64,000 nucleotides of DNA from Apiospora phragmitis (lineage: Eukaryota > Ascomycota > Sordariomycetes > Amphisphaeriales > Apiosporaceae): positions 620,001-684,000 of the forward strand of contig JAQQWL010000004.1 of assembly GCA_038363925.1 (NCBI GenBank), given 5' to 3'. The notes below the pieces were generated by a model. That model was not told the origin of the DNA. It did no database searches and was given only the letters and a program-made list of their open reading frames with translations. Position numbers and translations under genes: made by a program. Every line of letters begins with the position of its first letter. Position 1 is the first letter of the stretch. Of the stretch, positions 44,468-56,526 are shown piece by piece.

Positions 44468-45113
44468 TTAATGCAGGTCGTTGACACGAGGTGAGTTGAC
44501 TACGCAAGAGGATTAAACTCGGTTGAAGACATTTGCGTCCCCGATGATGGGGCTTTCTGGTCCTATATGTAGATTTCAAGTGCCATCGGGGGTCAGCTAA
44601 GTGCAAAGTACGACGGAATGCAACCCTGCAGGTGGTGGCTGATCAGGCCCCATAGAGATTTGGGAAGCGCCAATCAAGGCAGGCTTTGCGTGTTCTGGTC
44701 TCTGCCCACTGCATGCATGACAGGGCGTTCTCTCTCTCCGGTACAGCCTTCTCTTCAGGGGTACCTCCACGTCATCCTAGCGCGGCACACCCTGTTCCCT
44801 CTCCACACTTAATCTTCTTACTCCCATTAGCTGTTCCCGAAGCCCTTCACCTCTTCCTGCCGCCGCCCCCCTCCCCATTGACTGTTCCCAAAGCCCTTCA
44901 GCTCTGCCTGCTTCGTTTTGGGAACAGCCAATTATAACCGTACCCCCGCATTTATCGTCTTCCGAAATTTGAATGAATCCCCGACCGATTCCATTCGACT
45001 TCTTTTCACTTTTCCTTAGATACAACGATGTCTTTCTCCTTCACTGTCGCCCTATCTCAATATTTTTCACCTCATACACTGTCTCTCACGGCGTACCCAC
45101 GTAGACGATCAGG
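44468..45113. other. Divergent intergenic region with an imperfect repeat
   Basis: About 650 bp between the small membrane protein and the ankyrin gene. The sequence ctgttcccgaagcccttca (44831-44849) recurs as ctgttcccaaagcccttca (44882-44900) in a pyrimidine-rich stretch. Both promoters should be here. Confidence 0.5.
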
Positions 45114-46884
45114 ATGCCTTCCTCCTACAGCGAAGTAGAGTGGGAGAAGCACAGAGACCGTCTCTGGCGCTTGAGTGGCCCTATATTCTGCCTTTCTTCC
45201 GCATTAAAAGTCGATTGTTCGAACTCTTTCCCGGCTCGTTAACAGGCGCCTGGCCAAGCCTGATCAAACCCCAACAACAACTCCCCACTGCCATGGCTGA
45301 GCGTCCCTTTTTGGAACTACTCCAGACTTCACAGTGGCTCAAGAATGTAACGTCGTTGAACGTTCCTCAGCTCTCATCTTGCTTTGGGACTTGGATTCCG
45401 GAGGAGTATTCTGGAGAGCACATACTCCAAGCTCAACGGACCATCAAGGGCCAATTCCCTAACCCGTGGATGGCCTATTTCAGTCTGCTTGTGTATATTG
45501 TTTCCAACCGCTTTCTGGATCGTCAATCTGAGCGTACCGTATTTCATCATTTCGTGGAATCGGGCATCTTGGACCGAGCTATGCCTAATCAGCGCTCACT
45601 TTTGGCGGAACCGGCTGTACAAGCATTCTTAGAAGGAATGTTTCGTTACGCCCTTGATATCTCACATGCAGGAGCACTCCGTTGGCTTTTACGCCTCGAT
45701 ATCAAACTAAGCCTACCCTTGCCATTAACACTCGTACTTGACGGCAGATGGCGGTTTACGCGGGACGTACCGTCTAAGCTGGCTTTACTAAGGGAGGTAC
45801 TATCCTCTGGAGCGAATCCGGATGAATATTGTTGCCCCGAGCATACCACACCAATGGAGTGGGCAACTAACAATTGCGACTACCATGCTCTGCATATGTT
45901 TATGGAGCATCAGAAAGCTTGCACGACTTGCCAAGTGCACAGCAGCCCAACACTTGCCCAACCATCTAGCAAGCCAGCTAGTCCTACAGACAAAACGCTA
46001 GTCGAGATACTTGTCGCGGTCTACGACGGTGATATTCCCCGACTAGAGGGGCTACCTCACCAGGGTACAAATTTCAATGTACGGAATCGGTGGGGCATGT
46101 TCCCCTCGGCGTAGCAGTTACGGCAAAGGCTGCCCACTCACTCGATGTGACCAAAGCACTGCTACAAATGGGGGCCTCTCCAAATTTCGATCCCTCTACC
46201 GAAGACTTCGGTGAACCTCATCTAGCTCTTCATAGTGCTGCGTATGGAGGGGATCTTCAGATCTGCAGCCTTCTTCTGGCCCACGGCGCTGCAATTCATA
46301 CACCGGCTAGAACGTATAATCGGGGTTTGTATCCTCCTTGGGGGTGCCCTACATATAGGCAGACGCCTGTGGAACTCGCCATCCAGAGTCGCTCTTGGGA
46401 CTGTGCAGAGCTCCTCCTGTCGAACGGGGCGGCAGCTAGGATCGAGCTGGTGGATCACGGTTTTACGGCATTGCAGCAATGTATACAGTACGATAACTTC
46501 CGCACAGCAAGAACTCTTCTGAGCTTGGGTGCTCAGCTCGACGCATACACGTTGAAATCCATGTACCCATGCAGCACCTTGGATGAGTACGAAGCGATTC
46601 AAGGGCTGGAAGAGGCCTGGAAGACCAAAAGCCTCGATTCCCTCGACAATATCATCTGGAGGAGTCCGCTATCGCATACTCTTTCGGGAACCCTCATTAT
46701 GAAAGTCGGGGCCAAAGCGATCAATCGTTACACATTAAAACGAGAAAGCGCTGTTCTGGGGCCCGAATTTGGCAAGCGCAGGATCCCATTTTCCGATGGC
46801 ATAACAGCGAGGCAAGAAGGTGGGTGGTGGTTCCTCTGGTGTACTGAGTACTTGACTCCACCAGGTTATACGTTGGCTGACTAG
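45114..46884 (+). pseudogene. Ankyrin-repeat protein, possibly with an N-terminal Clr5-like segment; frame broken
   Basis: The ATG at 45114 begins MPSSYSEVEWEKHRDRLWRL, which recalls the start of Clr5-type N-terminal domains, but that frame stops after 42 codons. The long frame from 45140 (first good internal start MAERPFLELLQ) has a helical region, then ankyrin-like repeats: LALLREVLSSGANPDEY, TPMEWATNNCDYHALHMFM and, after a one-base loss in the C-run near 46098-46101, LDVTKALLQMGASPNF, LALHSAAYGGDLQICSLLLAHGA, TPVELAIQSRSWDCAELLLSNGA and TALQQCIQYDNFRTARTLLSLGA. It ends at 46884. Ankyrin arrays bind proteins; the partner is unknown. Start and first exon are uncertain. Confidence 0.6.
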
Positions 46885-47140
46885 CCGCTCAGCTCCTTGC
46901 CTGGCCCCACTCGCACCGAGCTAGGGGGTATTATGCGGCTTGACAGACCTAAGCAACCCGTTTTCTGTATCTGTACCACCCGAGTGGTTGGCTTTTATAA
47001 AACGCCATCACGAGTACTTATTTCAATATGGACGAACTTTCGGAGAATATCATCATAATTCTGTTTTTGCATTAGAATTCAAGAGCAATTGCCACTCGCT
47101 TTGACTTGCATATCTATTCTCGCAGTCTTGCACTCTGACG
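46885..47140. other. Intergenic region upstream of the tyrosine recombinase
   Basis: About 260 bp. If the recombinase is a Starship captain, the 5' end of the element should lie here or within the ankyrin gene. I see no decisive terminal repeat. Confidence 0.4.
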
Positions 47141-49601
47141 ATGGCGCCGACTCGTGCCCGTTCTAGGCCTAGCCTACAGAACCCCCACCAGGAATTCTTG
47201 AATGGGTTCATACACCGGGAACAGCAGAACCGAGTATCTAAAGGCCCTAAACCTTTGACAGCTGGACAGCATGCAGCACTCCGAAAGCAGCTTGAAGGGG
47301 TTCAATTTCTCAAGCCGGCATGGGCTGATGAAACCAAAATCAACGTGGCGAGGATATTGCGGAAGTGGAAATAGTAAGCTCACTACCTTCGCCTGTTATA
47401 TATATCGCCTCAGCTAATATTTCCGCAGCTACTGTGACAAAGTCAGGTCAAGACCCTGGGAGGCTGTCCTCGAACAAACAGATCGAGCAACTACAATGGA
47501 TTTCTTGTACCATATGTGTGACAAGTATCGTATCTCTTCATGGGTACATCTTGGGAATACTATCGCCAATTCAAGCAGCTGTATGCTAGCTTTAATGGTC
47601 GCCACATTGATACAAATGATAGCAAAGAGATACTCAAGGTACGTAAGTCTAAGTCAGGTACTGGCGATTACTAACGGTATTCAGTGGCATGACGCTACCT
47701 TAGTACCACTATTCGGGCTGCGTCCACCAAATATTGATGGCAAACCAGTCCTTAACTCGGACGGCCTCTTGGCGCTGCTGGCATTTAATATCGCCTACGA
47801 CACCGGAACTTTCCCCACTGAGCGCCAATGTCTCAACCTGGCAGGTATCTACCAAGTGCTGGGATACACGGGGGCAAGACCAGGTGAACTGGTGGACAAT
47901 GAGAACTCCCAAGCCATCGGATGGTTCATACGAAGATCTCTTTGGGCCCAAGCGCTTGAAAGGGCCAAATGATGAGGATGACCAGTTACCAGACGAGGAC
48001 TCTCGATTACTTGAAGATATCCTATCGCACGAGACTACAGGCCGTGGCCGTCCGAAAGCATTGTGCTATGAAGATATCCGGCTTATAGTAGTTCGCTATC
48101 CCGAGACTGGTTTAGATGTATTCGCGATGGCTATGAAGTTTATACATTACAAGGGAGAGGACAACAAGCTAAAACCGTAAGTGGCATACCTAATCTCGTA
48201 TCTCCTACTTTACTCACACCTGTCTTAGCACAATCTTTTGGTTTACTATGACACGTCGGTTGATCTTTAATTTCATTAACACGATTATCAGCTTGGCTAT
48301 CGTCGACCAAGCCTTTGCCGCTCCGAGTCTGATAACTGTCAGGCGGGTGTTTCAAGTCAAGAACCTTAGTGGCATGAAGTGCACTCACCTCCGCTGGAAG
48401 AAGGAGTGGCTAAAGCGGCCTGTTTTCCGACGCTTCCACGGCTCGCAAGTCTCGGAGGACGAGGCTCTTCAATACCATAAGTTACGTGACGATCTAAAAC
48501 GGCAAAGTCTCGATATGGGTGAAGAAGAATCCATTGTTCCAAGGGCTTTTCGAAGGGGAAACGCAAACGCCATGAACGGTACGCCCTTTACCTGATATTA
48601 ATCAATATCTTATTCTAATTCTGTACAGGAAAGGCCCCTGATGCCGTTCGCGACCAGGCATTGCGCCATGATCCGAAATGGGCAACATTCAACAGCGCCT
48701 ATATCAATGAAAATGTTGAATATGATACTCAGAATGCATTCCTGGACGAGCCCACAGAGGACAAGCTGATTAACCTCTTTACTTATATCGGAATGACGCG
48801 CGATCCAAGAGCTCAGCGTAGGATGGTGCCTAGAGACGTCTGGGAGAGTCTTCCCCGGACCCCGAGATCGAAGTTCTGAAACATCAGCGTGAGGCACTTA
48901 AAGGTGGCCGATACAGATATAAAGGCCAGCCTAATAAAAAAGAAATTCGGGACCTGACGGACAAGATTAGGGCGCTGGAAGCCAAGCGTGTAAAGGCTGT
49001 CGAGGAGCAGTATCGGGAATACTGGTTTTACAACCGGTCCACGTGGGATATCGAGAGACAGGTTGCCGGGAACGAAGAGCTAATGGAATACTCAGTACCG
49101 ATGGTTGAGCTTCAGCTCCCCGAGCGTGCCGAGATGGCCAGAATTTTCCTCAATCAACCGGAAATGCCAAGTTATGAGGAGATGAGGGAGCTGTGTGTTC
49201 GGGCCTGTGAAGCTATGGTCGTGCTTTGCCACAGGAGGGAGATGCCCAGACGTGCTCGCATCCAGGATCGCGCGCAGATTCAGCCCACGACAACTAAAGA
49301 GCAGGCCTTTCCGTTGCTAATGCAAAAGACACAGTGTCCCCGTTGTATAAGTGATGGCCGGCTCTCTTATGAAGAGAGGACCTTCACGTACAGCCGACCG
49401 GCCGTGATGAATGACCATTTCCAGCGTGTACACGTTAAGGAGATCAGAGAGCTTGAGCAAGATAAGCTCATTTTCTGTGAGCATCCGGTATGCATGGAAG
49501 AAGGCGTTAAGCTAGACAATCTGAATCATTTTCGGAACCATGTGGAAACCGTTCATGGCGTCTGGCTCAGAACGGAAACTATACTAGGATCAAGGTCGTG
49601 A
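47141..49601 (+). CDS. DUF3435 tyrosine recombinase (Starship-captain family), three small frameshifts
   Basis: Five exons: 47141-47373, 47429-47638, 47685-48176, 48229-48578 and 48629-49601, with introns of 46-55 bp. Family sequence is clear: WHDATLVPLFGLRPPNIDGK, FNIAYDTGTFPTERQ, GYTGARPGELVDNE, LCYEDIRLIVVRYPETG, KFIHYKGEDNKLKP, HLRWKKEWLKRPVFRRF, RHDPKWATFNSAYINENVEY and NAFLDEPTEDKLI. It ends in a C2H2-like region (CPRC...H..RVH, CEHPVC...H...VH). TGARPGEL looks like the box-I arginine, YHKLR an H/K-x-x-R, and Y in NSAYI the candidate nucleophile. Such enzymes cut and join DNA; captains mobilise giant Starship elements, but other DUF3435 genes exist. Frame breaks: a lost G near 47543, an indel near 47910, a lost C near 48855. 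Correcting them gives 2259 bp, 752 residues. Confidence 0.82.
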
Positions 49602-50224
49602 GCAAGGTGATTTGTGCGATTCCCTTGGCCTTAGTGGTTTCTTTTGGTCATGGCATGATTTATTTGTCTGCGTTCGAAGGATAGGTTATTAGGGTTACAT
49701 GATAGTTCTTCAATCCAAATTGGGAGTCTCGCGTCATCTATGTAATCTTCTTGCTCCTTTACTAGGCCAGTATCTTCCTCGGTCTGCCGCCAAAGCCGCT
49801 TCGGTACTGTCTACGTCATCGCCAGTATAGTCTTGTCCTTCCCATCATTCAGATCTATCATCTCCTTTGTGGCTGCCTTGATCTCTACAGGAGCTGCCCA
49901 TAATTAAAAACGTCTAGGGTCAAGCCATAAGAGGATGTACCTTGGCTATCGCATCAACTCCGATATGCGCTCTCGAAGTGCGGTAGCAAATTCATATGGA
50001 GTATATGAAGTACTGTATATTCATCGTATTTGCCTAAGGCGCCTCTCTGAGTCCAACTTGGGAGGAAGATAGTAGATAGGTCCTATGCTTCTCCTTCAAA
50101 GTTATCCAGTGTGGTACTAATGATAACAGTGCTTCACCACCTACCTAGGTACCTACTTTAGGGTACCGCAGCAAAACCCGGCCGGCAAAAGTCCGGGCAG
50201 GGGTAAAGGTCCAAGTTCCTACAA
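49602..50224. other. Intergenic region
   Basis: About 620 bp downstream of the recombinase, with no frame of 60 codons. Nothing recognised. Confidence 0.45.
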
Positions 50225-50578
50225 TCACACGTTAAGCAGTCGCGTCGCCTCTACCTCTGCACCCCCAAACCTATCGACTTCGATACTCACCCAGAAAAGA
50301 GTTGGCCCTTCTGGGAGGACACAATCCTGAAGACCTTTGCCTTGAACTTCGCAAAACTTACAACACTGTCCGGGTTGCCCTTCAGACACCTGAGGTCTTC
50401 CACCACGATAACCGCAGACCTGGCCCATGCCGCCTCTTCCTTCGGAGAATTCCATCGTCTCATGACTGAGCGGCAGAAAGTTCGGTTCAATGAAATATCC
50501 AAATTTGTTGACGACATCACCACGCGTCGATGGGTGCAGCCCTCGCTGCTGCCCATGCTGCCCGATGGCGACCTTTAG
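50225..50578 (+). pseudogene. C-terminal fragment of an unrecognised gene
   Basis: An open frame without an early ATG: KQSRRLYLCTPKPIDFDTH, KSWPFWEDTILKTFALNFAK, LSGLPFRHLRSSTTITADLA, SFGEFHRLMTERQKVRFNEI, ending PDGDL stop at 50578. The reading is protein-like and helical, but I know no family for it. It may be the last exon of a decayed gene. Confidence 0.4.
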
Positions 50579-51511
50579 GGGGCCGTAGCGTGCCTCTCGA
50601 AACAACAATCCGTCGACGAACTCGCGATTCTTCTAGGCCAATTTTACCGTGAGCATCACAGTAAAAATAACCGTGACCATAGGCGAACAACAGCCGGCAA
50701 GGATGACGCGGCGTGGCGACATAGTACTGCAGCCGTCCGAACATCCCGCGACAAAAGCGAAAACCAAGACCCAGAACCCTCAACATCGGCGGAAGTTGGC
50801 GAGCTGACATGAAAAAGGGCCCGCCGCTTGAGGTGGGTCAAAGTGTCAGGTATAATTTACGACCTCGGAAACAGATCGCCATCCTAGGAAGTCGGCGCAG
50901 CAAGTGAAAATCACCTCGTTAAGAAAACTGCTAGACAGTTGGGGTTCCTATAAATGGGTGGCAAGGACATTCAGGTCGACAAATCCTCGATAGCTGATTT
51001 TCTCCCTATCTATTTCCCTCTTGCTAATTCAACCGGCGTGTACCAAGACCGCACTGTGAAGCATCACCAGTAGGAGCACACTCGCCACCCCGATCCATAT
51101 CTTCAGTATCACTGAAAGTCCGATCACCCCTGCCGCCTCTCGATTCGAACGGGCGCGATAGCCATACAGAAGACGAGTTGGCAACCGGGCAGATGCCAGA
51201 CACTAAGATGTGAGGCGGCAAGGGAGAAAGGCTTGTTGTGATCTGCCATCACAAGGGCGGGAAGAGAGGAACAAAACATTATATTGGACTGCCGATGTCG
51301 TTAGAAGGTTATGATCGCATTATGCAAGTTGATAAAGCCCGTGCTCGCAGTCTCGGGCAGATTCAGTTGGAATATCGAGAAATGGACAAATAAGCACATC
51401 ACAATCTAACTGGTACTTAGATCTTTGATCGGTGGAGAAGAAAGCTGACTTACTGATCATTTGCCTCAACTTTTTCGTTGTCCTTCATGAGCTGACAGAC
51501 ACCCTTCGAGA
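50579..51511. other. Intergenic region
   Basis: About 930 bp with only short overlapping frames (50517-50810 minus, 51024-51221 minus). No recognisable gene or repeat. Confidence 0.4.
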
Positions 51512-51793
51512 TGTCGAGCCACGTCGTCCTGCCCGAAGACACTGGAGATATTGAAATTAGTGTGGCCGCATTAGCTCAGATCCTGAAAACAGTTGACTCG
51601 ACGATTGGAACACCACAGCCGATGCAAGCCGCTTCATAATGTGGGCTTTTTGATTGACCAAGTTCTGGCGGATGCCAAGGTCGAGCTACCAAACATGTAC
51701 TGCCACGCCCCATCTGATAAATCGACGGCTCATGCCGCGAAACGAAAAGGTGGACCAGTGCTAACCCCACCATCTCCCGAATTTACCTCTTAA
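51512..51793 (+). CDS. Small unrecognised protein, frame interrupted
   Basis: ATG 51512 reads MSSHVVLPEDTGDIEISVAA, LAQILKTVDSTIGT and stops at 51649. An overlapping frame continues HNVGFLIDQVLADAKVELPN and KRKGGPVLTPPSPEFTS to a stop at 51793. One indel near 51620-51640 would join them into about 94 residues. It ends only 13 bp before the next gene's start, so it could be an upstream exon of it. Function unknown. Confidence 0.35.
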
Positions 51794-51806
51794 CCGACCC
51801 ATCAAG

Positions 51807-54473
51807 ATGCCATGTCTTTGCCAAAGACTTCTGAAGAGGCAGTTCCACAGTGTCACTCAGGACGAAGTAAGTTATCGCTCTGGTGTACTAAAAGTGGAGT
51901 GAGACTCATTTGACGTCAGTTCAGAGTTTTGAAGGAGGTTTTGGCAGAGGTACAGCAGCACCTTTTTCCGACCCAACAGCCAGCATCTCGACACAAGAGG
52001 CCCGCCCCCGAACCGTTACCTCCACGACCGAGTCCACAGTTGCTGTCAAGCTCATCGAACAACCTGGTCCCTGCTTCCCCCTCAGAACAGTCGCAGTATA
52101 GTCCACCATTACCTGATCCCGAAGCTCTCAGTCTCGCACGGACATACTCAACCAAGGACCTTGTGGGAAACGACTATTGTCTCGATATCAGTCAGAGTGG
52201 CTCCAAAGCTGCACTCCTCTTCCGAGCTATCGAACGAAGCAACCGTAACATCCAAACGCAAAAGTTTGTACGGCGGATCTGCTGCTACGCGTTCGCGCAG
52301 CTACACAAAAAGAATACCTCTATTTCGCCGATAGTCCAGGAGATCAAGAAGGAATTTCCAAATGATCAAGACACAACTACCAAAGTCCAGAACATTCTCC
52401 GTGTCGGGAGAAAGTGGGTGGAGACTGTTCAGTGTTTGGGGTCCATTGTCGAGCGCAACCCGGGAGAGCTTACGGGACTTCTTTGTCTACTGGAGCCTGC
52501 CTCGAAGTGAGTCTAGCCTGTGCCTGAGTCTGCTCGCCGCCTTGCTCACTTGTCTTCAGGTGGGAGAAAGCAACAAGTGCGGACCATCAATCTGCCCTCA
52601 CGTACCTCCATCAGACTACAGACATCCTTCAGAGAACTCTGAACTTTACCCATACTGCGAACAAAGCACTGAAACCACTACTTCTAGAACACTCTTTCGT
52701 CGACGAGACACATAGATTTCTACCGCTCTCCGATGGCAGGCTTGTGTCAATGGAGAAGCCTCAACCCAACCGAAGCCGCCTCGGGCTCGGTGGCGCATCC
52801 ACGCTTCGAGTTATGAATACAGTCGCTAGCACTGAGCCTACTTGGAAAGACTCTCTGGTAGCTGTGTCTTCAGCCATCCTTGGGATAAGAGGGACCTTCT
52901 CAGAAGATGCCCGGATTCTACTGGTACTCTTAGCGTTCTTCTCGGCGTCCACTAAAGTACCACTCGATCTCGTGCTTCGTGGAGCCTCGCCGCGAAAACG
53001 GTGGGATCATAGAGGTGAAATTCAAGAGGTCGACAGCGGGCGTGCTGGCCTAGCCTCGAGACTCAGCGTCTTCCTCTCTGACAAAGCACGATTGAGCCGT
53101 GCTTTTCACGAATTGGTATCGTCGTTTGCTGTATCGCAGGAATCCGATGAGACCTACACCTTGACCGGAGAACTTGCAAACCGTGTCCATGAAAGCCTTC
53201 CCGCTGAAGATATCTCTTTCTGGAGATATCAAGCCCTGGTTATCACTTATAGGGCAATCCCGTGGAAGTACTTAGAATCAACGTGAGTCAAGCCTCGAGC
53301 ATTCACATATCCGTACTGACATGCAGGCAGTGGTTCTGGCATTTTGCTATTCCTGCCTCACTTAGAGCATACCCTAAAGGCATATCAGCACTGTTTGAAA
53401 GGGCTCCCCCAGCAATCAAAGTCGACCTTGCGTTAACTCTCGTTGAAGCATCTCGATTCCCTACCATGCAGTGGAAACGTTTTGTGCTTGCTCAACTGGA
53501 AGTGGCTGCAGACAGCCTGCAAGAGCAACACGTTCAATATTCTATTGCAGCATCGCAATGCCTTGTGAGCCGACTTGATGGACAGATGGACCAAGGTGCG
53601 AGCATCATTGAGCACATCAGCCAAGTCAGTTCACCAGGGGCTACGGATGAGAGACTGCATTCAACACTTGGCCAAATCATGATCCAACGCGTTCTGAATT
53701 GTATTCAAGCCGAAGATTTCTCTGCTGTCAGTCTCCTGTTGGCAAATTGGCAGCCTCTCGGCCAGAAACCTTCACCTATGGAGAGTATCGTTCTATTGCG
53801 TAAACACATGCTATCTGGAAGGATACTTCGATTTCAAGGCGCATTCACAGAGTCCCTGACACATCTCAAGGACGCGCTGGCAATCACAGAGCTGCAGAAG
53901 GACGTCGACTTCGACGACGATCTGCGCGACCTGACGTGTGATCTTGCCGACACACTGATCGAGCTTGATGATGCCGAGGCTGCCGAGTACCACCTGCAAG
54001 CGGAAATTACACGGCGGAACCAAGCTTACATACCTACCCCTCGCAAAACCCTCCTGGACTTGTCTTTAGCGGAGGCTCGGTTTGCCCAGCAACGCTTCGA
54101 AGAGGCCCGTACTCTTTGCTTGGACATCGAATCTCGTCCCAACCTCCTAAAATTCGAGAAGTTGCGTCTGTACTTCATAATGGCCAAAATCTATCACATA
54201 CGGCCGGATCATGCACGGGCAATCACTTATTGGAGCAAAGCAATGGAGGCAGTTGGAAAATTCCAACTGACCAATGGCCGAACGACGCGAATGATCATCA
54301 TGTCCATCTGTGATAACATGGGCCGGCTGGGTCATGGTCCACTACTGCAAGATTCGGGAAGGCAGCTGGATCATTTGGATAAACTTGTCAAGCCAGGGGG
54401 AACTGAATACTGGATTGCGGGAGTACGACATTGGAATGAGTACTTACAGTCCCGAAATCTGAGTCGTATGTAG
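51807..54473 (+). CDS. Intact NLR-like protein: winged-helix-type segment plus helical (TPR-like) repeats, no P-loop
   Basis: Exons 51807-51866, 51920-52506, 52560-53282 and 53327-54473 join in phase, 2517 bp, 838 residues, stop TAG. Order: a short start, a Pro/Ser-rich linker (PEPLPPRPSPQLLSSSS), a helical domain (SQSGSKAALLFRAIERS), then ILGIRGTFSEDARILLVLLAFFSAS and LSVFLSDKARLSRAFHELVSS with LPAEDISFWRYQALVITYRAIPW. That block resembles the winged-helix region after the NTPase in fungal NB-ARC/NACHT proteins. The rest is alpha-helical repeats (LKDALAITELQKDVDFDDD, LRDLTCDLADTLIELDDAEAAEYHLQ, AEARFAQQRFEEARTLCLD), TPR-like. No Walker A or B is seen, so it is an NTPase-less relative or a partner protein. 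Introns of 44-53 bp. No breaks, unlike most neighbours. The NLR link is inference. Confidence 0.72.
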
Positions 54474-54547
54474 TTTCTGTCAACCAAGTGCTTATTGATA
54501 CTTGACTTTATCTATTCGTATTCACGTCGGTTACGATCGTAAGCACC

Positions 54548-54677
54548 GGATTGGTGCGAGAATTGTACCGCGTACAAGAGATGCACCAAAAAGGAAGTTG
54601 GTAACCTAGAAGTCCTGCGCACAGCTCTGTCCCCGCATATGCAGGCTAGCCGAATTGGTGCGAGATTTGTACCGCGT
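54548..54677 (+). repeat. 26-bp imperfect direct repeat, 104 bp apart
   Basis: The sequence attggtgcgag-a/t-ttgtaccgcgt occurs at 54548-54573 and 54652-54677 with about two mismatches, just downstream of the NLR-like gene. Confidence 0.75.
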
Positions 54678-56375
54678 GCGCTCACATTTGGGGATGATGT
54701 ATTGGTAATTGCTTCAATCTGCGACCTGGCAAGTATGCTAACTTCGGCGACCGTATGTGTGTGTACACACAATACCGGGATGCGCACTGATCTTCTAAAC
54801 GTTGTAGTATCACAATGGATCTGCACAGCATGAGAATGTTCATCACATGGCAGAGTTGATGCGCAGTACAGGCCAACGAGTCCTACAAAGTGGAAGAAAC
54901 GAGTCGCTCCACTGACTACAGGTCAACCACAGTACACACCCTCAAGTACTCTTTCGAGCTGTGCCGCTCGAGCCAGCTAGAGAACATAACTCCCAGCCAT
55001 CCAACTCGAATTTCGTGCTGGTCGTGTCTCAGCCCGATTCTTGTCCTAAAGCCGCCCATCGCGCCTGGCAACGCAGCCGCCATCAACGAGACCCAGGCCT
55101 GTCCCGATCACTGCCTCATGTGCACGTTGAGCAGTGATTGCAGGCTGAAGCCTGTCGTGATACCCAAATCTACCACCTGCACTGTAGCTTTTCCAGCCAT
55201 CGGATGCATTTGCTTCCCGCTCAGCGAATCCGGGCCCACATGCAACGGGTAGCTTAAAACAACTGTCCTGCATATGCTATGCGAGACCCCACCACCAGTC
55301 GACTTAGAGGAAAGCGGGTTTGATACGATAATCACTATTGTCGACCTTGACGCGATAACTCGAAGTAATCGGTCAATCTGAACTGGGCCATAGCTTAAGA
55401 TAGCTTCAATAACATGTGTTTATGTCGCCCTTCTGCGGCGCTGCTGGAAATGTTACTTATGGGTCGGCGGCGACGAGGACGAGGACATGATAGACGTGCA
55501 CGCCGTGCGTCAAGGGCGGAAGCCTTGGCCCTCTGCTCATGTCTATTCCCGGAGATGGGAGGTGTCATGAGTGACGGGGCCGCAAGAGAGTGTGTGCAGG
55601 AGAGCTGTGAGCCTGTAACTGGTTGGACCATAAGCACCACAAGCCAGTTCTCCAGCCCCCCGTAAGACCACATTCATGTGCGGGGTACCAGTGCGTGGGA
55701 CATGCCCGAACACCAAGTCCTTATCCAGAGAAATTCATTGGCCCGAATGTCTGTGCGCTGCATTTTGTGAAGCTGACTGGCGACGCCGTGGGAATCACCA
55801 ACCCTTTCCACATTCGACGATATGTCATAGTGCATCATTACAAATCTCAGCGCCCAAGTTCTCTTGATGGTAATCTATGCATAGCCCTGAAATTGAGATA
55901 CCATAATATCGCAGCTAGTTGGTCTAATGATGGTGTGAACACCAATCGCCTAGTGAGACAGGCTGCAGGAATTGCAAGTGGGTGCGAGCAAACATCAAAA
56001 TCAAGTGTATATATAGTCACTGGTGTCCAGTGTGAGGTGGTAAACGAACGAAGAGTTCATTATTCTGCCGGCTTACTACATTGTACTTTCATTGATAGCC
56101 CGAATCAGCATCCAAACTTTCAGCCTCAAGTAAGATGGCCTTTGATGTAGTTTTCAGCCTACTAATAACGCAAGTTAGATATGTCTTGTGCGGAGATCCA
56201 ACCCTTGATCAACGCGTGCGGCTGGAAGACCGGTACCCGCAGCGATGGCAGTAAATATAGGTACAAAGAATACGATTGCGGTAACTCTGAGTGCCGATAC
56301 TCTACGAGCTATGTACCACCTCGATGTAAGAACAAGCATTGCCCTCAGACTATGTCGCTTCCTTCTAACTAGTGA

Positions 56376-56458
56376 ATAGGAATGGCGGGGCAGCGATGTT
56401 TACCAGGGAGAAAGAGACTGGTGGATAGGAATGGCGGGGCAGCGATATTGGCCAGGGA
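56376..56458 (+). repeat. 34-bp imperfect direct repeat, 49-bp period
   Basis: Both copies start ataggaatggcggggcagcg and end ccaggga (56376-56409, 56425-56458), with three or four mismatches. They lie downstream of the minus-strand kinase's stop codon. Confidence 0.8.
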
Positions 56459-56526
56459 TAATAGAGATGATCCAGTTGAAGTACAAGGGTTTATTAGTCA
56501 GATAGCGTATCAGAGTCACCTTTGTT

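Larger units (their letters stand above)
54474..56526. other. Long intergenic region with short repeats and weak frames
   Basis: About 2 kb. A 26-bp imperfect repeat lies at 54548-54573/54652-54677 and a 34-bp imperfect repeat at 56376-56409/56425-56458. A plus frame at 55623-56150 has no domain or supporting splice sites. The short ATG frame at 56181-56372 encodes 63 residues with six Cys (CGWKTGTRS, YDCGNSECRYST, PRCKNKHC), which could be a tiny Cys-rich protein but is unsupported. Confidence 0.4.

Noticed and set aside
55623..56150. 175-codon plus-strand frame as a gene
   Set aside because: No domain, no good start context and no support from neighbours; overlapping frames of similar quality exist.
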